In this document: piece by piece, positions 1 through 8,700 of the stretch
How positions within the stretch are numbered: the stretch's first letter is position 1
Layout: each line of letters opens with the position of its first letter
Assembly (NCBI RefSeq): GCF_002091955.1
Contig: NZ_MKKY01000038.1
Location: 1-55,403, forward strand
Source: Rhodococcus sp. 1168
Lineage (GTDB): Bacteria; Actinomycetota; Actinomycetes; Mycobacteriales; Mycobacteriaceae
Reading direction: 5' to 3'
Length of the DNA: 55,403 bases
Program-made: the position numbers and the translations under genes
Notes under the pieces: generated by a model
Database searches by the model: none
Seen by the model: the letters and a program-made list of their open reading frames with translations, nothing else
What the model was told of the DNA's origin: nothing

Positions 1-1244
1 GGGCAATCTCAAGTGGTCGTTGCAACACAGCTCCTGACCTGAGGAGATGTCGAGCAGATGCCACGACGTGTTGTCCCGAATCGCGCAGAAGTAGTCGCTA
101 AGTTCCATGCCATGCGAGATTCGGGTGCTTCAGTGATCCACGCGTCGGCCGCTGCCGGCGTCAGCCGCACCACCGGCAAGCGGTGGATAGATCAGAAGGC
201 AGGAATCGTCCGCGGGGCCAAACGGGTCCGGCCCGAACCCAGCGGACGATTCCTCTCGCAAGCCGAACGAGAGGAAATCGCGATCGGCACCGCGATGGGA
301 CTAACCCAGACCGATATCGCCGACCTGATCGGACGTCACAAGTCCGTCGTCTCCCGCGAACTCAAACGCAACACCAACCTTGGCGGCACCTACCGATCAG
401 TGTCCGCACACCAGCGAGCGGACACACGCGCCCGCCGACCCAAGGCCGCGAAACTCGCCGACCGCAACAGTGAGCTCCGCACAGAAGTCGTCCGCAGACT
501 CCGCAAAAAGTGGTCACCACAACAGATCTCGGCGACACTGAAGATCGACTACCCCGATCGACCGGAGATGCACGTGTCGCACGAAACGATCTACAACGCC
601 ATCTACGTCCAAGCCAAAGGCGAACTCAAAGCCGAAGTCGCCGATGCACTACGGACCGGGCGGGCGCATCGCCGCAAACACGGCCGGGTACCCAGCAACG
701 CTCATCACATCCCCGACAAAACGCTGATCTCCGAACGACCCGACGACGTCGAAGACCGCACAGTACCCGGGCACTGGGAAGGCGACCTGATCCTCGGTGC
801 CGGCAACAAATCGGCGATCGGCACCCTCGTCGAGCGCACGTCACGGTTCACCATGCTGCTCCACCTGCCGCACTCGCACAATCTCGACGCCGTCCGAGAC
901 GCGATGATCGAGGCAATCCGGTCGATGCCTGCGGTACTCAAACAGTCGGTGACCTGGGATCAAGGTCTCGAAATGCGTCGGCATGCAGAAATCACTATGG
1001 CCACCGACATGGCAATCTACTTCTGCGACCCCCACAGTCCCTGGCAGCGCGGAACGAACGAAAACACCAACGGACTCCTGCGGCAATACTTCAAAAAAGG
1101 CACCGACCTGTCCGTGCACACCGCCGAACGACTCCAAGCGGTCGCCGCTGAACTCAACGACCGCCCCCGGAAAACACTAGGCTGGAAATCACCAGCAAAA
1201 GTGATCAACGAGTTAGTCGTTGCAACAACCACTTGAAACCGCCC
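1..1244 (+). mobile_element. IS30-family insertion sequence
   Basis: Imperfect terminal inverted repeats of 26 bp lie at 1-26 and 1219-1244 and match at 22 of 26 positions; the shared core reads CAAGTGGT then GTTGCAAC. They enclose a single transposase gene whose stop codon falls inside the right repeat, a usual compact IS30 layout. The left repeat begins at the first base of the window, so a few outer bases and the target duplication cannot be seen. Confidence 0.88.
58..1236 (+). CDS. IS30-family transposase
   Basis: A 392-residue DDE transposase that would cut and rejoin the ends of the surrounding element. The N-terminal third carries helix-turn-helix segments, including a MarR/IS30-like stretch with IADLIGRHKSVVSREL. 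The catalytic triad is visible as D243 (GHWEGD), D301 (TWDQG) and E335 (NENTNG), giving the 33-residue D-E spacing typical of IS30. Length is normal for the family and no frameshift is seen, so it may be active. The ATG is preceded by GAGGAGATG. The reading frame ends within the right terminal repeat. Confidence 0.95.
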   Translation: MPRRVVPNRAEVVAKFHAMRDSGASVIHASAAAGVSRTTGKRWIDQKAGIVRGAKRVRPEPSGRFLSQAEREEIAIGTAMGLTQTDIADLIGRHKSVVSRELKRNTNLGGTYRSVSAHQRADTRARRPKAAKLADRNSELRTEVVRRLRKKWSPQQISATLKIDYPDRPEMHVSHETIYNAIYVQAKGELKAEVADALRTGRAHRRKHGRVPSNAHHIPDKTLISERPDDVEDRTVPGHWEGDLILGAGNKSAIGTLVERTSRFTMLLHLPHSHNLDAVRDAMIEAIRSMPAVLKQSVTWDQGLEMRRHAEITMATDMAIYFCDPHSPWQRGTNENTNGLLRQYFKKGTDLSVHTAERLQAVAAELNDRPRKTLGWKSPAKVINELVVATTT

Positions 1245-1251
1245 TGATCGT

Positions 1252-1266
1252 ATGAATGGTTCATTC
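1252..1266. repeat. Short inverted repeat beside the IS30 right end
   Basis: TGAATG and CATTCA face each other across a 3-bp spacer, eight bases beyond the IS30 terminal repeat. It could be a small operator or a chance palindrome. The 1245-1428 interval otherwise shows no gene I can support. Confidence 0.3.
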
Positions 1267-1428
1267 AAGCGATGGGTGCGGCACCGTCAGACCTCGCCAC
1301 CCAACTGGGCGAGCGCCTTTCTCTGGCGATCGGAAGACTCCGGCACCTCGACGGCGGACCCCCTCGTCGGGGATCGAATGTCGGAATGCGTAGGAGACGG
1401 AGAACGCGGACCTGCACCGATATGAAGA

Positions 1429-1460
1429 AAGCCCCTGCAACCAACCGGTTGCAGGGGCTT
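1429..1460 (-). terminator. Rho-independent terminator of the tRNA-Ser gene
   Basis: A perfect 14-bp stem (AAGCCCCTGCAACC and its complement) with a 4-base loop lies six bases past the tRNA 3' end. Read on the minus strand, the stem is followed by TTTCTTC, a U-rich tail. Confidence 0.8.
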
Positions 1461-1465
1461 CTCTG

Positions 1466-1550
1466 CGGAGGATAGGGGATTTGAACCCCTGAGGGCGTTA
1501 ACCCAACCCGCGTTCCAGGCGAGCGCCATAGGCCACTAGGCGAATCCTCC
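1466..1550 (-). tRNA. tRNA-Ser(GGA)
   Basis: An 85-nt class II tRNA with a 7-bp acceptor stem (GGAGGAT with ATCCTCC), a long variable arm and a T-arm containing GGTTCAAATCC. The anticodon loop CTGGAAC places GGA at 1514-1516, reading UCC/UCU serine codons. The discriminator base is G and CCA is not encoded. A tRNA-Ser next to ffs and the aspT-dnaX pair is a familiar actinobacterial arrangement. Confidence 0.93.
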
Positions 1551-1648
1551 GTGTGGAAGCGTACCGGATAACCCCCTCCAGATCCCAAACGGGCCCCGAT
1601 GAGGGCCACCGAACCGGCGTGGCCGCCAGTGTGGTTACACTCTTCAAT

Positions 1649-3112
<1,464 letters not shown>

Positions 3113-3125
3113 GCGACGAAGTCTC

Positions 3126-4649
3126 TCAGTGGCCGATCACTACCGCGCCTTCGGGCGCTTCGGCGAGTAGGCCCGGTCGCAACAGGAACCCCGTGATGAC
3201 CGCGCCCAGCGCGAAGATTCCACTCGCCCACCAGAACGTCGTTGTGTAGCTGGCGAGTTCGGCGTTGGCCTGTAGTGCTGCCGCACTCGATGCCGTGGCC
3301 GCGTTGTCTGTCACATACGTGGCTGCGGCGCTCGCTGCGATGGTACTGAGTAGTGCCGTACCAATCGAGCCGCCGATCTGCTGCATGGTGTTGACCGTGG
3401 CAGAGGCGACACCGGAGTCGTCGAGGTCTACCCCGGAGATCGCACTCTGAAAGGCCGGAGCCATGGAGGCGCCGAGCCCAAGGCCCATGATGATCAGGCC
3501 GGGCAGAATATGAGTCGTGTAGGTGCTGTCCAACGAAATCTGAGTCAGTAGACCCATTCCGACCGAGGCAACCAGCAGGCCAGTTGTCATCAGGACCCGG
3601 GGGCCGAACCGCGGCAGGATCACTCCCGTCGACACGGTTGCAGTCAGGATCAACGCTCCGATCATCGGCATGAATGCGAATCCGGTGGTGATCGGTGTGT
3701 AGCCGAGTGTGCTCTGCATGTAATACGTGAGGAAGAGGAATACCGCGAACATGCCTGCACCGGTGACGAAAACTGCGAGGAACGACCCGGCGCGTGTCCG
3801 GTCGAGGATGATGCGCAGTGGCAGCAGCGGATGCTCGACGCGTTGCTGCAGAACGACGAACACTCCGAGCAGTGCTGTGCCGATGATGAGGAACGCGAGG
3901 GTGACCGTGTTGCCCCAACCGTCGGATTCTGCGTGTGCAAAACCGTAGACGATTGCGAACAGCGCGGCCGAGACGGTGACAGTTCCCGGAATGTCGAGCT
4001 TGGGCCTTGTGGTGACCGCATGCTTGGCCAAAAGGATGAATCCGGCGACGAACGCCACCCCGGCGAAGATCAGGTTGACGTAGAGGCTCCAACGCCAGGT
4101 CGCCCACTCGGTCAATATGCCTCCGAGCAGCAGGCCTAGCGCGCCACCGCCACCGGCGATGGCACCGAAGATGCCGAATGCCTTTGCGCGTTCCTTCGGG
4201 TTCGTGAACGTGGTTGCCAGCAGCGACAGTGCCGCCGGTGCGAGTAGTGCACCGAATACGCCCTGGCCTGCGCGAGCTGCGACGAGCATTCCGAAGTTCA
4301 CCGATGCGCCCCCGACCGCGGACATCAGTGCGAACCCGACGAGTCCGATGAGAAAGGTGTTGCGACGACCGAACAAATCGCTGAGTCGTCCGCCGAGGAG
4401 CAGGAGGCTTCCGAAGGCCAGCGCGTATGCGGTGATGATCCAGGAGCGGTTGCTGTTGTCGAAGCCGAGGTCGAGCTGGGCCGCGGGTAGCGCGATGTTC
4501 ACGATGGTTGCGTCCAGAACGACCATGAGCTGAGCTAGGCCGAGGGTGGCGAGAACCAGCCAGCGAACGCGATGCGATTTGGCTTCAGCGGTTTCTGCCG
4601 AGGGCGGTGACGTCGATGCCTCGACGCTGTCCGAAGACAATGCGGTCAT
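3126..4649 (-). CDS. MFS drug efflux transporter, DHA2 (EmrB/QacA) family
   Basis: A 507-residue inner-membrane proton antiporter with about 14 hydrophobic helices. Motif A appears as GGRLSDLFGRRNTF and the TM5 region has GGGGALGLLLGG, as in the 14-helix DHA2 pumps that export hydrophobic drugs, dyes or antibiotics. The start chosen is the ATG at 4649 (MTALSSDS), which has AGAAGGA six bases upstream; a 51-base upstream extension of the frame runs into the operator region and is unlikely. It is divergent from a TetR gene with two operator-like palindromes between them, so it is very probably repressed by that regulator and induced by a substrate. Confidence 0.9.
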   Translation of the reverse strand: MTALSSDSVEASTSPPSAETAEAKSHRVRWLVLATLGLAQLMVVLDATIVNIALPAAQLDLGFDNSNRSWIITAYALAFGSLLLLGGRLSDLFGRRNTFLIGLVGFALMSAVGGASVNFGMLVAARAGQGVFGALLAPAALSLLATTFTNPKERAKAFGIFGAIAGGGGALGLLLGGILTEWATWRWSLYVNLIFAGVAFVAGFILLAKHAVTTRPKLDIPGTVTVSAALFAIVYGFAHAESDGWGNTVTLAFLIIGTALLGVFVVLQQRVEHPLLPLRIILDRTRAGSFLAVFVTGAGMFAVFLFLTYYMQSTLGYTPITTGFAFMPMIGALILTATVSTGVILPRFGPRVLMTTGLLVASVGMGLLTQISLDSTYTTHILPGLIIMGLGLGASMAPAFQSAISGVDLDDSGVASATVNTMQQIGGSIGTALLSTIAASAAATYVTDNAATASSAAALQANAELASYTTTFWWASGIFALGAVITGFLLRPGLLAEAPEGAVVIGH

Positions 4650-4667
4650 GATCGTCCTTCTGTCGAT

Positions 4668-4692
4668 TATGCGGAGGTGTACTCTCCGGTTA
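4668..4692. promoter_or_regulatory. Operator 2 for the divergent TetR/MFS pair (imperfect)
   Basis: Half-sites TATGCGGAGG and TCTCCGGTTA are separated by five bases and match as an inverted repeat at 7 of 10 positions. It has the same layout as the perfect copy at 4711-4735, with centres 43 bp apart. It lies 19 bases upstream of the MFS start. Confidence 0.65.
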
Positions 4693-4710
4693 TCGACCAA
4701 AGGTAGCAGC

Positions 4711-4735
4711 TAAGCGGAGGGTAGTCCTCCGCTTA
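4711..4735. promoter_or_regulatory. Operator 1 for the divergent TetR/MFS pair (perfect)
   Basis: A perfect 10-bp inverted repeat, TAAGCGGAGG with CCTCCGCTTA, around a 5-base spacer GTAGT. It ends 20 bases before the TetR start codon, so binding would also autoregulate the regulator. Confidence 0.8.
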
Positions 4736-4755
4736 TCGGGTGAAACGGACATTCA

Positions 4756-5427
4756 ATGAGTGTGAAAGCCGACACAGGGGCAAAGAAGCCGCTTCGGGCT
4801 GACGCGGAACGAAACCGTAAGCGCATCGTCGAGGCAGCTCGGGAGCTGTTCGCATTGCGTGGCATCGACATCACTCTCGACGATGTAGCCGATCATGCGA
4901 AGGTGGGCGTCGGTACCGTCTATCGGCGCTTCTCGTGCAAAGAAGAGCTCATCGATGGTGTCTTCGAGCAACGGCTCGAGGAAATGGTCGTGCTTGCCGA
5001 GGAGGCCTTGACCGCATCCGACCCGTGGGAGGGCCTTGTCGCGTTCCTCGATCAATTGTGTGAAGGGATGACCGCGGACCGGGGTCTCGGTGAGGTCGTA
5101 CTCGGCACAGACGAGGGCTGTGAGGGGATCGCGCAGGTGCGCGAACGGCTCGAGCCCTTCGTCGAAAAGATCGTCCTCCGTGCGAAGGCGTCGGGTCAGC
5201 TCCGCGCCGACGTCGAGGTCAACGATATTTTTCCACTGATCGGCATGGTCTCCACAGGTGCCGAATTCACCTCGGCGGTGGACGCCGGAAATTGGCGCCG
5301 CTATTTCACCGTGGTTCTCGACGGGCTCCGATCCAAACCCGGTGCGGCGACCGCTCTACCTGGCCGTGCACTCACCGGAGTCGAGCTCGACTCGGCCAAA
5401 GCTGCAATGCATCGCCGTCGCCGCTGA
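4756..5427 (+). CDS. TetR-family repressor of the adjacent MFS pump
   Basis: A 223-residue one-component regulator. The N-terminal HTH is clear: ITLDDVADHAKVGVGTVYRR followed by FSCKEELID, near residues 35-65. The C-terminal ligand domain has no family-specific motif I can name. It is transcribed away from the DHA2 transporter, with two GCGGAG-type palindromes in the 106-bp gap, the usual layout for local repression relieved by the pump substrate. The ribosome site is weak (AAACGGA). The inducing ligand cannot be read from sequence. Confidence 0.9.
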   Translation: MSVKADTGAKKPLRADAERNRKRIVEAARELFALRGIDITLDDVADHAKVGVGTVYRRFSCKEELIDGVFEQRLEEMVVLAEEALTASDPWEGLVAFLDQLCEGMTADRGLGEVVLGTDEGCEGIAQVRERLEPFVEKIVLRAKASGQLRADVEVNDIFPLIGMVSTGAEFTSAVDAGNWRRYFTVVLDGLRSKPGAATALPGRALTGVELDSAKAAMHRRRR

Positions 5428-5435
5428 TTCGTCGT

Positions 5436-5449
5436 TGTGAATGTTCACA
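5436..5449. promoter_or_regulatory. 14-bp palindrome upstream of the lipase
   Basis: TGTGAATGTTCACA is an inverted repeat except for the central TG. It resembles a CRP/GlxR site, but the half-sites TGTGA and TCACA are 4 rather than 6 bases apart. It lies about 130 bp upstream of the lipase start. A regulator is not assigned. Confidence 0.35.
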
Positions 5450-5581
5450 GGATTCTCGCAAGAGGACGGTGGGCTCAACCACCAGTCTTCCACCTGTGCT
5501 GTGCATCACGTATGGTCCGTCACAAGTGTTGCTACTGCCTAGTAATGAACGGCGGCAACAGTGGACCTATGGGGGTAATGC

Positions 5582-6889
5582 ATGCAAGCGTCACGGGTAG
5601 TCGGGCCGGCCGTCGGAGCCGTTCTGTTGGCAGCAACAGCGATGACGCCCTTGGCGTCGGCTCAGCCGCCATCGGGTTCATCGACCGGATCGACAGTGGA
5701 GTCCGACTTCTACACGCCTCCGAGCCCGCTGCCCGACGGTGATGCAGGGGAAGTACTTCGCTCCGAGCCCTCGCATTTGGCGATTTCGGTGCCCACGATC
5801 GGTGGGGCGCTCCCCGGCGAGGCGACTCGAATCATGTACCGCAGCAAGGACTCCAACGATAATCCGATTGCAGTGACGGGTACCTACATCGATCCGTCGG
5901 CAGACTGGACCGGCCCAGGTCCGCGACCGCTCGTGAGTCTCGCACCCGGTACGCAGGGGCAGGGCGACCAGTGTGCGCCATCGAAGATGTTGAACAACCT
6001 CATCACTTACACGCCACCGTTCGACGCCATGGTGGAGTACGAGGTGCTCGCCGCGTACGTGTTGCTCTCTCAGGGGTATGGCGTCGTCATCACCGACTAC
6101 GAGGGACTCGGCACCCCGGGTGCGCATACTTACGTCAACCGCGCTGCCGAAGGGCATGCGGTTCTCGATGCGGCTCGGGCAGCGCAAAGTCTCTCCGGCA
6201 CAAAGATTTCCACAGATGGACCCGTCGGGCTGTACGGCTACTCGCAGGGTGGAGGCGCGGCGGCGTCCGGCGCAGAACTGGCATCCGAGTACGCGCCGGA
6301 ACTGAACATCGTCGGAGCGTATGCGGGTGCTCCGCCTGCTGATCTGAAGTCGACACTCGAACAGGTGGACGGCACCATTCTCACCGGCGTTATCGGGTAC
6401 ACGCTCAACGGTTTGCTCGAATCCGACCCCGATCTGCGTCAGATCCTCGACGAGAACATCAACGGGGCGGGCCAGGCGATGTTGACTGAGGTCGCGGATC
6501 AGTGTGTCGGCGATACGATTCTGACGGTCGGGCTCCATCGCACAGAGGAGTACACCAACACCGGCGAACCGATGTCGGTTGTTCTCGACAGGCTACCCAG
6601 GGCCCAGGAGATATTGGCGGCCAACAAGATCGGCGAACGCACGCTCGACGCACCCGTGCTCATCCAATCCGGCACTTCCGACGACATCGTCCCGCACGGC
6701 CAGGCTGTACAGCTGGCCGCCGACTGGTGCAGTCAGGGTGCAACCGTTCAGCTCAGCAGTGCGCAGGTTCCGGCCATCGTGCCGGGATCGGGTGCAGGAC
6801 ACTTGATCCCGGATCTACTCGGACTCGGCGAAGCGCAGACTTGGATGAAAGATCGTTTCCATGGGGTCTCAGCGCCGTCGAATTGCTGA
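5582..6889 (+). CDS. Secreted lipase/esterase, LIP family (PF03583 type)
   Basis: A 435-residue alpha/beta hydrolase with a Sec signal peptide (about residues 1-28, ending LASAQPP), so it acts outside the cytoplasm, probably hydrolysing acylglycerols or other esters. The predicted nucleophile is S221 in GYSQGG; the acid is D367 or D368 in SGTSDDIVP and the histidine is H407 in GAGHLIPD. Three cysteines (CAPS, ADQC, DWC) and a C-terminal Cys could form disulfides, as is common in this family. GGGGGT lies close to the ATG. It is monocistronic, with a strong hairpin just after the stop. Confidence 0.88.
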   Translation: MQASRVVGPAVGAVLLAATAMTPLASAQPPSGSSTGSTVESDFYTPPSPLPDGDAGEVLRSEPSHLAISVPTIGGALPGEATRIMYRSKDSNDNPIAVTGTYIDPSADWTGPGPRPLVSLAPGTQGQGDQCAPSKMLNNLITYTPPFDAMVEYEVLAAYVLLSQGYGVVITDYEGLGTPGAHTYVNRAAEGHAVLDAARAAQSLSGTKISTDGPVGLYGYSQGGGAAASGAELASEYAPELNIVGAYAGAPPADLKSTLEQVDGTILTGVIGYTLNGLLESDPDLRQILDENINGAGQAMLTEVADQCVGDTILTVGLHRTEEYTNTGEPMSVVLDRLPRAQEILAANKIGERTLDAPVLIQSGTSDDIVPHGQAVQLAADWCSQGATVQLSSAQVPAIVPGSGAGHLIPDLLGLGEAQTWMKDRFHGVSAPSNC

Positions 6890-6890
6890 G

Positions 6891-6939
6891 GTGATCTCGT
6901 ACGGTCCGTGCGCTGTCAGCGCGGACCGTACATGATCAC
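6891..6939. terminator. Bidirectional terminator between lipase and ynfA-like pseudogene
   Basis: A long interrupted inverted repeat: GTGATC with GATCAC (outer), GTACGGTCC with GGACCGTAC (middle) and GCGC with GCGC (inner). It spans the end of the convergent ynfA-like pseudogene. Confidence 0.7.
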
Positions 6940-7242
6940 GGCGACGCCGAGAAGGCAGAGTGCTGCTCCCGTCACGTCCCACTTGTCCGGCTCGAAGCCG
7001 TCGGCAATCATTCCCCAGGCGAGCGATCCCGCGACGAAGACACCGCCCTATGCGGCGAGGATGCGGCCGAAGTTGGCTTCAAGCTGCAGCGTCGCGACAA
7101 ATCCGTACGCACCGAGCGCAATGACGCCTGCGCCGATCCAGATCCATCCGCGGTGCTCTCTGACTCCCTGCCACACCAGCCATGCCCCGCCGATCTCCAG
7201 CACCGCGGCGACGCCGAACAACAGGATGGATTTGAAGTGCAA
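6916..7242 (-). pseudogene. UPF0060 (YnfA-type) small membrane protein, broken by an in-frame stop
   Basis: The frame encodes the typical four-helix UPF0060 protein of about 108 residues: it begins near [20 protein letters not shown], continues [20 protein letters not shown], and after the break resumes [20 protein letters not shown] and ends VAVIMYGPR. Residue 65, where relatives have Tyr in AAYGGV, is a TAG codon at 7048-7050. All the rest is in one frame with no other lesion, so this is a recent nonsense mutation or a sequence error. The family resembles SMR transporters; function is not established. A TTG at 7242 gives the family length; no ATG is available close by. Confidence 0.85.
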
Positions 7243-7277
7243 TATGTTTGCCGAAGTGCAATATGTTTTCCGAAGTG
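7234..7277. repeat. 19-bp tandem direct repeats at the ynfA-like 5' end
   Basis: Two near-identical 19-bp units (7234-7252 and 7253-7271, one mismatch; unit starts GAAGTGCAATATGTTT) are followed by a third partial unit GAAGTG. They overlap the likely start of the ynfA-like gene. They could be a regulator site array or a recent duplication. Confidence 0.75.
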
Positions 7278-7393
7278 TAGGAGTATCCACGCTCGGGTAA
7301 AGGGGTGAAGGATATGTTCACAGCGAGGGGCGGCGGCAAATGATCATGACCGATCGAGGTCAATCGAGTAAGCCCAACGGAGGTAAGTGACCC

Positions 7394-8047
7394 ATGCGTG
7401 AGCAGTACAACGTCACCCTGGGTACCCTCGCAGCCGATCTTGCATCGATGTGCGGACTTGCCGATGCTGCGATGGAGTCGGCCACCAGGGCCTTGCTGAC
7501 CGCGGATCTCGCCGTCGCGGAACACACCATCTCCGGCAGGGAAGCAATCGACAGAGCTGCAGCAGACTGGGAGCACCAAGCCTTCGGTGTCCTCGCGTTG
7601 CAGTCGCCTGTCGCACTGGACCTGCGAATCATGGTCAGTGGACTTCACATCGTCGCCGATCTCCAGCGCATGGGGGAACTGGCCATCCATATCGCCGAGC
7701 TCGCTCGACGCAGGCACCCTGCACACGTACTGCCGGTCGAGGTGGAGAGTGTGTTCGCCGAGATGGGGCGCGTCGCCGTCGAACAGGCAGATTCGACGCG
7801 CAAAGTTCTGCTTTCCCGTGACGCCGAACTGGCTACCGAGCTGCAGACCAAGGACGAAGCGATGGACGAACTCCACCGGAGCTTGTTCACGTTGACGTCG
7901 GCACCGGGTTGGCCGCACGGGATCCCCGCTGCCGTCGACATCACGTTGCTCGGCCGATTCTACGAACGGTTCTCCGACCACACTGTCGAGGTTGCCAAGC
8001 GGGTGATCTTCCTCGTCACCGGTGAATTTCGATCCGACGAGACCTAG
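7394..8047 (+). CDS. phoU: Phosphate-signalling protein PhoU
   Basis: A 217-residue all-helical protein made of two PhoU repeats (about residues 10-100 and 115-205), with family motifs such as VALDLRIMVSGLHIVADLQR and ERFSDHTVEVAKRV. PhoU restrains PstSCAB and the SenX3/RegX3-type histidine kinase when phosphate is plentiful. No pst or two-component genes are adjacent, so it stands alone. GGAGGTAAG lies seven bases before the ATG. The gene is 77 bp upstream of the HhH-GPD gene and could share transcription with it. Confidence 0.93.
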   Translation: MREQYNVTLGTLAADLASMCGLADAAMESATRALLTADLAVAEHTISGREAIDRAAADWEHQAFGVLALQSPVALDLRIMVSGLHIVADLQRMGELAIHIAELARRRHPAHVLPVEVESVFAEMGRVAVEQADSTRKVLLSRDAELATELQTKDEAMDELHRSLFTLTSAPGWPHGIPAAVDITLLGRFYERFSDHTVEVAKRVIFLVTGEFRSDET

Positions 8048-8124
8048 CCGACCACTGCCGGTGGACGCCGACACCGCACTGGACTCGATAACGTGATTTC
8101 TTCCCGCGTGGCAGGATCGGAGTC

Positions 8125-8700
8125 ATGTCTCCTACTCTGAACCTGGTCGGCGACCCAGAAGCCGATGCGCTGCTCGCCGAGGACCCTTTCGCGTTGTTGA
8201 TCGGAATGCTTCTCGATCAGCAGGTTCCGATGGAGTCGGCGTTCGCCGGTCCCAAGAAACTCGTCGACCGGCTGGGGGATCTGAAGGTCGAGACGATCGC
8301 GACGGCCGACCCGGAGGAGTTTGCGGCCGTGTGCGCTACAACGCCTGCGGTACATCGCTTTCCGGCTTCGATGGCCAAACGTATTCAAGGACTCGCGGAA
8401 TACCTCGTCGAGAACTACGACGGTACGCCGGATCAGATCTGGCGCCGTGACAGTCCTGACGGCCCCGAAGTACTGAAGCGGCTGAAGGCTTTGCCGGGGT
8501 ACGGAGATCAGAAGGCCCGTATCTTTCTCGCGTTGCTGGGCAAGCAGATGGGAGTGACGCCCGACGGGTGGCGCAAGGCTGCAGGCGCGTATGGGGACGA
8601 GGGATCGCGGCGGTCGATCGCCGATGTCGTCGATGAGAAGTCGCTCCTCGAAGTCCGCGAATTCAAGAGGGCAGCCAAGGCAGCAGCAAAGAACAAGTGA
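8125..8700 (+). CDS. HhH-GPD-type base-excision DNA repair protein
   Basis: A 191-residue protein with a helix-hairpin-helix and Gly/Pro-rich motif near LKRLKALPGYGDQKARIFLA (residues about 115-135). It matches the short actinobacterial HhH-GPD family related to endonuclease III and AlkA glycosylases. The N-terminal part (PFALLIGMLLDQQVPMESAF) is the usual start of this fold. No iron-sulfur cysteine cluster is present, unlike endonuclease III. Its stop overlaps the GTG start of the next gene by four bases (GTGA), indicating translational coupling. The substrate lesion is unknown. Confidence 0.85.
   Translation: MSPTLNLVGDPEADALLAEDPFALLIGMLLDQQVPMESAFAGPKKLVDRLGDLKVETIATADPEEFAAVCATTPAVHRFPASMAKRIQGLAEYLVENYDGTPDQIWRRDSPDGPEVLKRLKALPGYGDQKARIFLALLGKQMGVTPDGWRKAAGAYGDEGSRRSIADVVDEKSLLEVREFKRAAKAAAKNK

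Noticed and set aside
5436..5449. Canonical CRP/GlxR site upstream of the lipase
   Set aside because: The half-sites TGTGA and TCACA are 4 bases apart instead of 6, so only an unassigned palindrome is listed.
7300..7393. PHO box upstream of phoU
   Set aside because: Only a single GTTCAC-like heptamer is visible; at least two direct repeats would be needed.
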